Assembly: GCA_035765415.1 (NCBI GenBank)
Contig: DASTXR010000083.1
Coordinates: forward strand, 1-64,000
DNA: 64,000 nt
Direction of reading: 5' to 3'
From: CADEED01 sp035765415
Lineage (GTDB): Bacteria; Pseudomonadota; Gammaproteobacteria; Steroidobacterales; Steroidobacteraceae
The notes beneath the pieces are model-generated. The model was given only the letters and a program-made list of their open reading frames with translations. It did not search any database and was not told where the DNA came from. This document shows positions 8,781-16,898 of the stretch, one piece after another. Position 1 is the stretch's first letter. Each line of letters starts with the position of its first letter. Position numbers and translations under genes: made by a program.

Positions 8781-10093
8781 TATAGCGACTTCAGGTACTC
8801 GGCAAGATCATTCTTCTCCCCGGCCGTGAGGCCTAACGAGAAATGGGCGTCGTAGTGGTTGATGACCGCCGCCAGCGTCGGGAAGCGGCCATCGTGATAG
8901 AAGCCCCCCTTCGTGTGCGTCCACAGTCCGCGAAGCGGAGTGGTGCGATACGCGCCATCAGGCGATCGGCTGGCCTGAAAATCGTCGATGCCGATTTCGG
9001 CCGCGGTATGCATGTTCCAGCCGGGCTCGGTGTACAGCGGTGGTACATGACATGACCCGCAGTTGGCCTTCTCCATGAAGAGCGTCGCGCCGCGCTTCGC
9101 CGCGTTCCGGTCGTAACTGCCGCGGGGCGGTGGCGGCGCCGGAAGCGCGAGCTGGTAGATCTGCAGCGCCGCGAGCTGCGGCGTGACCAGGTCTTCATCC
9201 GCGCGTATGTGGCCGAACCGCTCCCGCGCGGCAATCGGAAAACGCGTGGCGTCATCGAGACGCGAGTCGAGGAACGTTCCCTGGCCATGCATCACGAGAT
9301 TCGCGACGAACGCGTTCCAATGCGACACGCCGCCCCAGCCCGTCGACGTGTGCAGGTTGACGCCCGCGAGTCCGAAGGCCGGCGGAATCAGCACCGCCGC
9401 CGACTTGCCATCGGGACGGAATGCCTTGCCGTCGTTGAACATCGCGCCATCGAATCGGCCCGGCCCCCAGGAGTTCAGGACCATGCGCACGGTGGCCACG
9501 TCGGTACTCAGCAGTGCGGCGACCGACTCGAGCCGCGGCGCAAGCGCAATCAGTGCGCCGACGTTGAGATCGCGGTTCGCCCACCCGTCACGCCGGAAGC
9601 CGATGCCCCGTGTCAGCGAATCGTCGACGGTTGAGTGACATAGCGCGCATTGGATACCTACGGAGGTGATGCGGCCACGCTCGTCGAAAATGCCGGTGAC
9701 GCCGACCACGGCGTCGATCTTGAGCAGGTCGAGCGTGACCGCCGGGTCGTTCAGGTTCACCTTGCCGCGCGCAATGTTCCGTTGCAGTGAGCGCGGCAGG
9801 GCGGTGACGTCCACCTTGAGTCCCGCCGCGAGCGCGGCGGTGGGCGACAGGCCGGGGCCGACACCGCCATTCGCAGCGCCGGCGATCGCCAGATGCAGGC
9901 CGAGTCCGTCGCCCCAGAATGCTTCATCACCGAATGTCGAGTAACGAAAAGTATTGCGACCTTCACGCACCTGCTGAAGCGCGTGTTTCTCCACCGGGAA
10001 AAATTGCGGAAGATCCGTTGCGCTCGCGGATATCGCGAACCAGGCGACCGCGGCCGCGCTCATCCATCGCCACCGGGCAGTACGACTTTTCAT
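8780..10093 (-). CDS. Dihaem cytochrome c peroxidase/MauG-like exported protein
   Basis: 437 residues from the ATG at 10093, chosen because GAGGGG stands 7 bases upstream; ATGs at 10099 and 10108 are alternatives. A Sec signal (hydrophobic AAAVAWFAISASA) is followed by two c-type haem motifs, CALCH near 149 and CGSCH in the C-terminal half, plus the family's GLWTHTKGGFYHDGR region. Such proteins reduce H2O2 or act in oxidative protein modification in the periplasm; the true peroxidase ligand residues cannot be verified by eye. It appears monocistronic, with a REPIN at its 3' end. Confidence 0.82.
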   Translation of the reverse strand: MKSRTARWRWMSAAAVAWFAISASATDLPQFFPVEKHALQQVREGRNTFRYSTFGDEAFWGDGLGLHLAIAGAANGGVGPGLSPTAALAAGLKVDVTALPRSLQRNIARGKVNLNDPAVTLDLLKIDAVVGVTGIFDERGRITSVGIQCALCHSTVDDSLTRGIGFRRDGWANRDLNVGALIALAPRLESVAALLSTDVATVRMVLNSWGPGRFDGAMFNDGKAFRPDGKSAAVLIPPAFGLAGVNLHTSTGWGGVSHWNAFVANLVMHGQGTFLDSRLDDATRFPIAARERFGHIRADEDLVTPQLAALQIYQLALPAPPPPRGSYDRNAAKRGATLFMEKANCGSCHVPPLYTEPGWNMHTAAEIGIDDFQASRSPDGAYRTTPLRGLWTHTKGGFYHDGRFPTLAAVINHYDAHFSLGLTAGEKNDLAEYLKSL

Positions 10094-10160
10094 GTTCATT
10101 CCCCTCAAGTGAAATGCGCGCTCTCACTGGCGAATGTCACGCTCGCGCACGACGTTCCGG

Positions 10161-10205
10161 TTGACGTCGCGCGACACGCTCCTGTAATTTACCGATAGGT
10201 TAAAT
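10161..10205 (+). promoter_or_regulatory. Predicted promoter with overlapping operator of the ArsR operon
   Basis: TTGACG (10161-10166) and TGTAAT (10183-10188) are spaced by 16 bases, a good sigma-70 match. Overlapping the -10 and start region, 10187-10205 reads ATTTACC-GATA-GGTTAAAT, an imperfect dyad of the kind bound by small ArsR-type repressors. It lies 13 bases before the ATG at 10218, so autorepression is plausible. Confidence 0.5.
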
Positions 10206-10217
10206 AACAAGGTTCAC

Positions 10218-10571
10218 ATGTCCGTCGATCGCCTCAGCACCACGTTCGCCGCCCTGGCCGATCCCACGCGGCGTGCCATCCTGTCGCGGCTTGCGTCGGG
10301 AGAAGCTTCCGTGACGGAACTGGCGCAGCCGTTCGACATGAGCCTTCCGGCCGTCACCAAACACCTCAAGGTCCTGCAGCGCGCAGGCCTCATCAGCCAG
10401 AGTCGCGAGGCGCAGTGGCGTCCGTGCAGGCTGGAGGCGAAGCCGATGCGCGAAGCGGCGGCGTGGATGGAGCCGTATCGGCGGCATTGGGAGCAGCGCC
10501 TCGACCGTCTCGACTACTACCTGCGGGAGGTCACTCACACGAGGGCGCGGAACATCCGCAAGAGAAAGTAA
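10218..10571 (+). CDS. ArsR/SmtB-family winged-helix repressor
   Basis: 117 residues, nearly all winged helix: FAALADPTRRAILSRLASGE, then the recognition helix region MSLPAVTKHLKVLQRAGLI. It lacks the cysteine or histidine metal sites of ArsR/SmtB metal sensors and belongs to the subgroup that regularly precedes AHSA1/SRPBCC genes. It leads an operon with a DHFR-like gene (28 bp downstream) and an AHSA1 gene, and an AT-rich dyad overlaps its promoter. Confidence 0.88.
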   Translation: MSVDRLSTTFAALADPTRRAILSRLASGEASVTELAQPFDMSLPAVTKHLKVLQRAGLISQSREAQWRPCRLEAKPMREAAAWMEPYRRHWEQRLDRLDYYLREVTHTRARNIRKRK

Positions 10572-10599
10572 GACCCGCTTTGTAAAAAAGGGAACATCC

Positions 10600-11247
10600 A
10601 TGTCCAGACTTCGCGTGCACACGTTCTCCATTTCGCTGGATGGTTTTGGCGCCGGGCCCGACCAGGACCTGAACAATCCGTTCGGCACGGGCGGCATGGT
10701 GTTGCCTCAATGGATGATGCCCACGCGCTCGATTCAGAAAAATCTGTTCGGGAACGAAGGCGGCACGACGGGCATCGACGACGATTTCGTGGCGCGCGGA
10801 TTCGCCAATGTCGGCGCCTGGATCCTGGGTCGCAACATGTTTGGCCCCATGCGCGGTCCCTGGACCGACGATGGGTGGAAAGGCTGGTGGGGCGATAACC
10901 CGCCTTACCACGCGCCCGTCTTCATCCTCACGCACCATCCACGGCCGCCCATCGTCATGGAAGGCGGCACCACGTTTCATTTCGTCAGTGACGGCATCCA
11001 CGCGGCGCTGAAGCGCGCGACCGAAGCGGCGAAGGACCAGGATGTCCGCCTGGTCGGTGGAGTGGCCACGCTCCGCCAGTATCTCGCCGCGGGGCTCGTC
11101 GACGAGATGCACCTGGCCATCGCGCCGGTGTTTCTCGGCAAAGGCGAACACCTGTTCTCCGGTATCGACCTGCCGCGGCTTTCCTATCAATGCACCCGAC
11201 ACGTGGCGACCGCCAGCGCGACCCACGTCGTCCTGGAGAAAAAATGA
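10600..11247 (+). CDS. RibD C-terminal/dihydrofolate reductase-like protein
   Basis: 215 residues. The start MSRLRVHTFSISLDGFGAG and the later LVGGVATLRQYLAAGLVDEMHLAIAPVFLGKGEHLF are characteristic of the RibD_C/DHFR-like family of NAD(P)H-dependent reductases. These stand-alone forms are not true folate enzymes; their substrates are unknown. It is the second gene of the ArsR operon and its TGA overlaps the ATG of the AHSA1 gene (11244-11247). Confidence 0.85.
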   Translation: MSRLRVHTFSISLDGFGAGPDQDLNNPFGTGGMVLPQWMMPTRSIQKNLFGNEGGTTGIDDDFVARGFANVGAWILGRNMFGPMRGPWTDDGWKGWWGDNPPYHAPVFILTHHPRPPIVMEGGTTFHFVSDGIHAALKRATEAAKDQDVRLVGGVATLRQYLAAGLVDEMHLAIAPVFLGKGEHLFSGIDLPRLSYQCTRHVATASATHVVLEKK

Positions 11248-11750
11248 GCTCGCACGCCAGATCCATAAAACACGGTTCGTTCGTCATCGAGCGTTACTAC
11301 AACTACGACACTGCGGCGCTGTTCCGCGCGTGGACGGATCCGGCGGCCAAGGCGCGCTGGTTCAACGGTCCGGCGGACAAGTGGACCGAAGTGCTGCGCG
11401 AGATGGACGTACGTGTCGGTGGCCGGGAGCGCGCCATCGGCAAGTTCGCCGACGGTTCGGAGTCACGATTCGAAGCCCTGTATTTCGACATCGTGCCCGA
11501 GCGCCGCCTCGTCTATACCTACGACATGTACTGGCAGGGAAAAAAGATTTCCGTGTCGCTGGCCAGCGTGGAGTTCGTCACCCAGGGCAAGGACGGCAGC
11601 CGCGGCTCCAAACTCATCGTGACCGAGCAGCACGCCTTTCTCGACGGTTATGAAGATGCCGGAAACCGCGAACGCGGCACGCAGGGCCTCATGGACAATC
11701 TCGAAGTGGCGCTCGCGGGTGGCGACACGCGCGTGCCGCGCAAGGCCTAA
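11244..11750 (+). CDS. AHSA1/SRPBCC-domain protein
   Basis: 168 residues from the ATG that overlaps the preceding stop; a longer frame from 11190 would run inside the upstream gene and is unlikely. The fold landmarks are FVIERYYNYDTAALFRAWTD at the N-terminus, KWTEVLREMDVRVGG and the C-terminal helix segment LMDNLEVAL. The family has a hydrophobic cavity and is often co-transcribed with ArsR repressors, as here. Its TAA overlaps the stop of the convergent cytochrome gene by four bases. Confidence 0.85.
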   Translation: MSSHARSIKHGSFVIERYYNYDTAALFRAWTDPAAKARWFNGPADKWTEVLREMDVRVGGRERAIGKFADGSESRFEALYFDIVPERRLVYTYDMYWQGKKISVSLASVEFVTQGKDGSRGSKLIVTEQHAFLDGYEDAGNRERGTQGLMDNLEVALAGGDTRVPRKA

Positions 11751-12763
11751 CGAGGGTCCGGATACAACGAGCCCAGGTAAGCCACCACATCGATCATCTC
11801 GGCGAGCGTGAGCTTCTCCACCACCGGCTCCATCTGTTTCGCGGCTTCCCCGGTGCGCGCGCCATTGCGAAACGCGAGCATCTGCCGCAGCAGGTAGGTA
11901 GGCGAGCGCCCGGCCAGCGGCGGAATCTTGTCGGTGCCCATGAGCCTGGCGAGATGGCAGGTGGCGCACACCTGCGTTTTTCCGGTCTCGCCCGTGGTCA
12001 CCAGCCGCTTGCCGCGGTTGAGGCTCCCGGGCGGCACGTAGGCGAGGTATTCCAGGCGATCGTCGCGGCGCTCATGCCGCACGAGCTCATTGGTGACTTC
12101 GAGCAGGCGGCCGTCGAGATCTTCGGTGCCGCCCACTTCCTCGTAGACCCACGCCGCGCGCTCGGCCCGCGGAATGCGCAGGCTCTCGAGCACGTACACG
12201 CGCCTGCGCAGTTTCTGTTGTGAAAAATATTTCGCGCTCGCGTCGATTTCCTCGACGGTCATCGCCCGCGCGATCTTCACCATGTGCACGCCCGGCAGGT
12301 ATTCCGCGGGCCCGGAATGTTTGCGCGCCCCGCTGCGGTAGTCGTGCAACTGCTCCTTGATGTACGCCTCGGGCAGGCCCGCCAGCGCCGAGTTCTCCGG
12401 CCGGCCCTGGCCGGTGGGCGTGTGGCAATAGGCGCAGGCCATGACGTCCGGCTTGCGCCCGCGCGCCACCACGTCGGGCATGGGCAGATGATCCGGCCGC
12501 CAGTCGGGCGCGTTGAATGGATCGTTGATGCGCGCCAGCGTGAATTTCTGAGTGCTGTCGGGAATTTCGAGCAGCTCCACATCGTCGAGCTTCACGGGCT
12601 TCGGATTCTTTTCCAGCGACTTGGGGTCGATGGGGAACAGCCACTCCGGCACGGGGATGGGAGCGCCCGCGGGAACGGGCGCCGGATCGGCGGCGAACGC
12701 GCCGAGGCTTGCGGCCGCGGCGGCGACACAAACGATGGCGCAGGCAGTATGGATTCGGTTCAA
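11747..12763 (-). CDS. Exported dihaem cytochrome c (c4-like)
   Basis: 338 residues from a TTG at 12763. I choose TTG because GAGGG lies 7 bases upstream (12771-12775 on the opposite strand) and the signal peptide follows at once (HTACAIVCVAAAAASLGAFAA); an upstream ATG at 12841 would overlap the divergent glycosylase. Two haem motifs are seen, CAYCH and CATCH, each followed by the c4-type tail (LPEAYIKEQLHDYRSGAR; SPTYLLRQMLAFRNGART). It is a likely periplasmic electron carrier; the partner enzyme is not evident. Confidence 0.83.
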   Translation of the reverse strand: MNRIHTACAIVCVAAAAASLGAFAADPAPVPAGAPIPVPEWLFPIDPKSLEKNPKPVKLDDVELLEIPDSTQKFTLARINDPFNAPDWRPDHLPMPDVVARGRKPDVMACAYCHTPTGQGRPENSALAGLPEAYIKEQLHDYRSGARKHSGPAEYLPGVHMVKIARAMTVEEIDASAKYFSQQKLRRRVYVLESLRIPRAERAAWVYEEVGGTEDLDGRLLEVTNELVRHERRDDRLEYLAYVPPGSLNRGKRLVTTGETGKTQVCATCHLARLMGTDKIPPLAGRSPTYLLRQMLAFRNGARTGEAAKQMEPVVEKLTLAEMIDVVAYLGSLYPDPR

Positions 12764-12834
12764 TCGATGGCCCTCGCAGGGTGTGCGCCCCTCTCGGGTG
12801 TGCGGATACTGCCATGGGCCGCATACTCCCTGCC

Positions 12835-13413
12835 ATGCCACGCATCTCGCGCCGCGCGCTGCCGGCCGGAACCGTTGAACTCTCGCGTTTCCTCATCGGC
12901 AAGCGCCTGGTGCATGAAACCGCCGCGGGCCGCATTGCCGGCCGCATCGTCGAGACCGAAGCCTATCCGCCCGGCGACCCCACCGGCTACGCGCGGCCCG
13001 GGCTAACTACATCGAATGCGCCGCTGTTCGCGGCGCGCGGCACGGCCTACGTGCGCATGGTGTACGGCGCCTGCCTCACGCTGAACCTCGCCGCGGAAGC
13101 GGCCGGCGTGGGCGCCGCGGTGCTCATTCGCGCGCTCGAGCCCACCGAGGGTATCGCCCTCATGTTGAAACACCGGCCTGCCTCGCGGCTCATCGATCTC
13201 GCGCGCGGGCCGGGCCGGGTTTGCGCGGCGCTCGCCATTGGCCGCGAGCTTTCCGGCGCCGACCTCACGACCGATCCGCGGTTATGGCTCGAGCACGCCG
13301 GGCGCGCGCCGGTATCTATCCAGGTGACGACGCGCATCGGGCTGTCGCGCGACCAGCATCGCCGGTTGCGTTTCATCGAGCGCGGCAGCCCTTTCGTGAG
13401 TGTTCCGCCATAA
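12835..13413 (+). CDS. DNA-3-methyladenine glycosylase (AAG/MPG family)
   Basis: 192 residues from the ATG at 12835 (alternative 12814). It removes alkylated purines in base-excision repair. Visible family motifs are the helix LSRFLIGKRLVHE, the catalytic-region VETEAYPPGDP and YVRMVYGACLTLN, and the end GRAPVSIQVTTRIGL. The usual length is about 190-200 residues. Its TAA shares a base with the ATG of the next gene (TAATG, 13411-13415), so it is the first gene of a unit with a thioredoxin-like gene, DUF1800 and DUF1501, an unusual place for a repair enzyme. Confidence 0.85.
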   Translation: MPRISRRALPAGTVELSRFLIGKRLVHETAAGRIAGRIVETEAYPPGDPTGYARPGLTTSNAPLFAARGTAYVRMVYGACLTLNLAAEAAGVGAAVLIRALEPTEGIALMLKHRPASRLIDLARGPGRVCAALAIGRELSGADLTTDPRLWLEHAGRAPVSIQVTTRIGLSRDQHRRLRFIERGSPFVSVPP

Positions 13414-14168
13414 TGCGCGCCATGCGCCGATCCGCCTTCCTTTGTTTGTGCGTGCTCGCGGGCGCGCACGTGTTGGCCCAGGACGCGCCGCGCACCGAAG
13501 CCGCTTTCCGCCATGTCATGGGCCTTCCGGAGACTGCTCGGCTCGCGTTTCGCGGGGTCGACTGCAATCCCGTGACCTACGAAGCGTTTTCCGAAGCCAT
13601 GCGCGCGCCGGAAATGAAATCCGAGGTGGATCGTGCCGTCGATGGAACCGCGGTCACGCTGACCGTGCGGCGGCGTGGCGGCCATTCATGCCCGGCGCCT
13701 TATCCGCCGGTGACCGAGATGCCGCCGTTCGAGCTGCGCGATCTGGCAGGCAAGCGCGTCACGGCCGGCAGCCTCAAGGGCAAGCCCACGCTCATGAACT
13801 TCTATTTCGCGCAATGCGTGCCCTGCATTCTCGAAGTGGGGCCGATCAACCGCTACGCGGCCCAGCATCCGGAGATGAACTTCCTGGCGGTGACGTTCGA
13901 CGAGCCGGCGGTCGCGCGCGCATTCGTCGACCGCTACAAATTCCGCTGGCGCGTCGTGCCGGGTGCGCAGGAGTTCATAGATCGCGTGCGCGTCAAGAAA
14001 TATCCCATGATGGTCCTGTTCGATTCCCGTGGTCGCCTGCTCGGCATGAAGCCGGGTGGCGTGCGCGACGAGCTCGAAGCCGCGAATGTGGGGCCGCAAC
14101 TCACGCGATGGGTGGACGGGCTGCTGCGTGTCAACCAACAGGAGGCGGGCGCGTTGGGCGAAAGGTAG
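13413..14168 (+). CDS. Exported thioredoxin-like (TlpA-type) protein
   Basis: 251 residues with a Sec signal (RRSAFLCLCVLAGAHVLA). The C-terminal half is a thioredoxin fold: MPPFELRDLAGKRVTAGSLKG, then the redox pair CVPC in NFYFAQCVPCILEVG, and KKYPMMVLFDSRGR. About 80 residues before the fold are not recognised. It overlaps the glycosylase stop (TAATG) and is followed 5 bp later by the DUF1800 gene. A role in thiol or redox maturation of exported proteins of the same cluster is an inference from position. Confidence 0.82.
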   Translation: MRAMRRSAFLCLCVLAGAHVLAQDAPRTEAAFRHVMGLPETARLAFRGVDCNPVTYEAFSEAMRAPEMKSEVDRAVDGTAVTLTVRRRGGHSCPAPYPPVTEMPPFELRDLAGKRVTAGSLKGKPTLMNFYFAQCVPCILEVGPINRYAAQHPEMNFLAVTFDEPAVARAFVDRYKFRWRVVPGAQEFIDRVRVKKYPMMVLFDSRGRLLGMKPGGVRDELEAANVGPQLTRWVDGLLRVNQQEAGALGER

Positions 14169-14173
14169 GCCCC

Positions 14174-15601
14174 ATGACCACCTCATCAAACACCGCCGCC
14201 GCCATTGCCGCCAACCGCTTCGGCCTGGGCGCGCGGCCCGGTGAGCTGTCGGCCGTGGGCGCCGATGCGGGCGACTGGCTGTTGCGGCAGATCAAGGGCA
14301 AGCCGCCGGTGCTTGCGGGCGAGGGGCTCAAGCCTTGCGCAGAGACGCTGGCGAAGGCGCTCGAGCTGCGCAAGGAGATAGTCGAGGCGCGTCGCGCAAA
14401 GCAGGATGCCGGCGAAAAGCCGCCGGTCGCGGCAGCGCTCAAGTTGCCGGCCATCTACCGGCCGGTGTACGTCGACGAGGTGGCCGCGCGCTTTTCGCAC
14501 GCGATCACCACCGAAAAGCCGTTTCTCGAACGCCTCACGCAATTCTGGACCAACCACTTCGCGGTGTCGGTGGACAAGATCGCGGTGCTGGGGCTGGCGG
14601 GTGCGATGGAACGCGAGGCCATCCGCCCGCGCGTCACCGGCCACTTCACCGACCTGTTGTTAGCCGTCGAGAAACATCCGGCCATGCTGCTCTATCTCGA
14701 CAACCAGGCGTCGATCGGGCCGAACTCCCGGGCGGCGCAGTTCATCGCGCGCGGCAACAAACGCAAGGCGGGCATCAACGAAAACCTGGCGCGCGAGATC
14801 CTCGAGCTGCACACGCTGGGTGTCGGCGGCGGTTATTCACAAACGGATGTGTCGACGTTCGCGCAGGCCATTTCCGGCTGGTCCATCGGCGGCCAGGACA
14901 ACGGCCGCAGGCTCGCCAAGCTCGGTCTCGACAATGGCACGCCCGGTGAATTCCACTTCCGGGACGCGTTCCACGAACCCGGCGCCAAAAAGCTGTTGGG
15001 CAAGAGTTACGGCGACGACGGCGTGCGCCAGGGAGAAGCCATGCTGCGCGACCTGGGCGTGCGCGTGGAGACGGCGCGGCACATCGCGACCAAGCTTGCG
15101 CGCCACTTTATCGCCGATGATCCGCCGAAGGCCGCCGTCAAGCGCATGACGCGGGCCTGGCTCGACTCCCGCGGCCATTTGCCCGCGGTGTACGAGGCGC
15201 TGGTCGAGTCGCCGGAAGCCTGGCAACAGCCACTGGCAAAATTCAAGACGCCCGCCGACTACGTTTATTCCTCGTATCGCGCGCTCGGCATCCCGGCGCA
15301 AAAACGCCGCGCATTGCAGGCCTTCGAGGCGCTGGGACAACGCAGCCTGATGCCGGGTTCGCCCGCGGGCTGGCCCGACGTGAGCGCTGACTGGGACGGA
15401 TCGTCGGCGCTGCTCAAGCGCATCGCCTGGGCCGACGGGGTGGCGCAGCGCATGGGCGATGCGCGCAATGCCCGCGAGCTGGCGCCACAGTTGTTAGGCG
15501 GTACGCTGTCCGAAGCCACGGTGAAAGCCATCGCGCGCGCCGAGAGCGGCGCGCAGGCGTTGACCTTGCTCATGGCCAGCCCGGAGTTCATGCGCCGCTG
15601 A
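14174..15601 (+). CDS. DUF1800-domain protein
   Basis: 475 residues from the ATG at 14174. It has the DUF1800 landmarks: AANRFGLGARPGELS at the N-terminus, LERLTQFWTNHFAVS, NENLAREILELHTLGV and KLLGKSYGDDG, ending with TLLMASPEFMRR. The family is widespread in proteobacteria and planctomycetes, nearly always next to a DUF1501 protein, and its biochemical role is unknown. The DUF1501 gene follows after 17 bp. Confidence 0.88.
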   Translation: MTTSSNTAAAIAANRFGLGARPGELSAVGADAGDWLLRQIKGKPPVLAGEGLKPCAETLAKALELRKEIVEARRAKQDAGEKPPVAAALKLPAIYRPVYVDEVAARFSHAITTEKPFLERLTQFWTNHFAVSVDKIAVLGLAGAMEREAIRPRVTGHFTDLLLAVEKHPAMLLYLDNQASIGPNSRAAQFIARGNKRKAGINENLAREILELHTLGVGGGYSQTDVSTFAQAISGWSIGGQDNGRRLAKLGLDNGTPGEFHFRDAFHEPGAKKLLGKSYGDDGVRQGEAMLRDLGVRVETARHIATKLARHFIADDPPKAAVKRMTRAWLDSRGHLPAVYEALVESPEAWQQPLAKFKTPADYVYSSYRALGIPAQKRRALQAFEALGQRSLMPGSPAGWPDVSADWDGSSALLKRIAWADGVAQRMGDARNARELAPQLLGGTLSEATVKAIARAESGAQALTLLMASPEFMRR

Positions 15602-15618
15602 CGCGTGCGGAGACGCCC

Positions 15619-16878
15619 ATGAAGAATCCACTGTCACGACGCGCTTTTCTCGAAACGTCCTTGTTCGCCGGGGCCAGCACGCTGATGGCATCGCGCCTGG
15701 CGTTCGCGAATGCACCCACCGACGCGCGTTTCGTGTTCGTGTTGCTGCGCGGCGCGCTCGATGGTTTGTCCGCGGTTCCGCCGGTAGGCGATCCGGCGTA
15801 CGCGGCGCTGCGCGGCCAGATCGCGCTGGCGAAGTCCGGCGAGGGCGCGGCGCTGCCGCTCGACGGCACGTTCGGCCTGCATCCCGCGCTCGCTTTCCTG
15901 CACCGGAGCTACGCGGCGAAGGAGCTCGCGGTGCTGCATGCCGTCGCCACGCCCTATCGCGAACGTTCGCATTTCGACGCGCAGAATGTGCTCGAAAGCG
16001 GTGAGGCGCGCCCGCATGGCTCGGGCAGCGGCTGGATCAATCGCGCGCTGGGCTCCATGCCGGCGGGCGCGATGCGCGAGGCAGGCGTGGCGCTCGGCGC
16101 CAATGTGCCGCTGGCCATGCGCGGCCCGGCGGAAGTCGCGTCCTGGTCGCCGACGAAGATCGCGGCACTCGACGAAGAGACGCTCGCGCGCATCACGGAC
16201 CTGTATGCGCACGACCCGCTGTTGTCGCGGCGGCTCGCCGACGCGCTCGAGAGCGACGCCATCGCCAGCGAGGCGCAGGCCGCGGCGGCCGCGGCGGAAG
16301 GTGAGGCGCCGATCATGAACGGCGATGTCGTGGCGCGCGACTCGAAGGAGAAGCGCAACTACAACGCGCGCTACGTGGAAACGGCGCGCGCCGCGGCGGG
16401 ATTTCTCGCGCGTGACGACGGTCCGCGCGTCGCGATGTTCGACACCACCGGCTGGGACACACATGCGAACGAGGGCGGGGCGCAGGGACAGCTCGCGCTG
16501 CGCCTGCGGGGTCTCGATGCGGCGCTGGCTGCGCTGAAGGAGTCGCTGGGGCCCGTATGGCGCAACACCGTGGTGCTGGTCGCCACCGAGTTCGGCCGCA
16601 CCGCCGCCATCAATGGCACGCGCGGCACCGATCACGGCACCGGCGCCGCCGCGTTCCTGTTAGGTGGCGCGGTGGCGGGCGGCCGCGTGCTCACCAACTG
16701 GCCGGGGCTGGCGCGCGCGAACCTGCTCGATGAGCGCGACGTCCGGCCCACGCGCGATCTGCGGACCGTCATGAAGGGAGTGCTGCGCGATCACCTCGGC
16801 GTGCCGGCCGGCGCGCTCGACAGCGCCGTGTTCCCCGACAGCGCCGCCGCCCGCCCGATGGACGGTTTGATAGGCTGA
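15619..16878 (+). CDS. DUF1501-domain protein with Tat signal
   Basis: 419 residues. The N-terminus MKNPLSRRAFLETSLFAG is a twin-arginine signal. The body has the DUF1501 (sulfatase/phosphatase-superfamily-like) features: VFVLLRGALDGLSAVPP, then MFDTTGWDTHANEGG, VVLVATEFGRTAAINGT and GTDHGTGAAAFLLGG. It forms the usual tandem with DUF1800 and is probably folded in the cytoplasm before export. A REP-like half-site follows its stop. Confidence 0.88.
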   Translation: MKNPLSRRAFLETSLFAGASTLMASRLAFANAPTDARFVFVLLRGALDGLSAVPPVGDPAYAALRGQIALAKSGEGAALPLDGTFGLHPALAFLHRSYAAKELAVLHAVATPYRERSHFDAQNVLESGEARPHGSGSGWINRALGSMPAGAMREAGVALGANVPLAMRGPAEVASWSPTKIAALDEETLARITDLYAHDPLLSRRLADALESDAIASEAQAAAAAAEGEAPIMNGDVVARDSKEKRNYNARYVETARAAAGFLARDDGPRVAMFDTTGWDTHANEGGAQGQLALRLRGLDAALAALKESLGPVWRNTVVLVATEFGRTAAINGTRGTDHGTGAAAFLLGGAVAGGRVLTNWPGLARANLLDERDVRPTRDLRTVMKGVLRDHLGVPAGALDSAVFPDSAAARPMDGLIG

Positions 16879-16898
16879 AAAGGGGACAGTCTTTCTCA
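16877..16898. repeat. REP-like half-site
   Basis: The string GAAAAGGGGACAGTCTTTCT lies between the convergent stops of the DUF1501 and MFS genes. AAAAGGGGACAG resembles the AAAAGGGGTCAG core of the REPIN at 8671-8780, so it is probably a solitary, decayed copy. Confidence 0.4.

Noticed and set aside
13400..14173. Upstream extension of the DUF1800 frame
   Set aside because: This part overlaps the thioredoxin-like gene in another phase; the family begins at the ATG at 14174.
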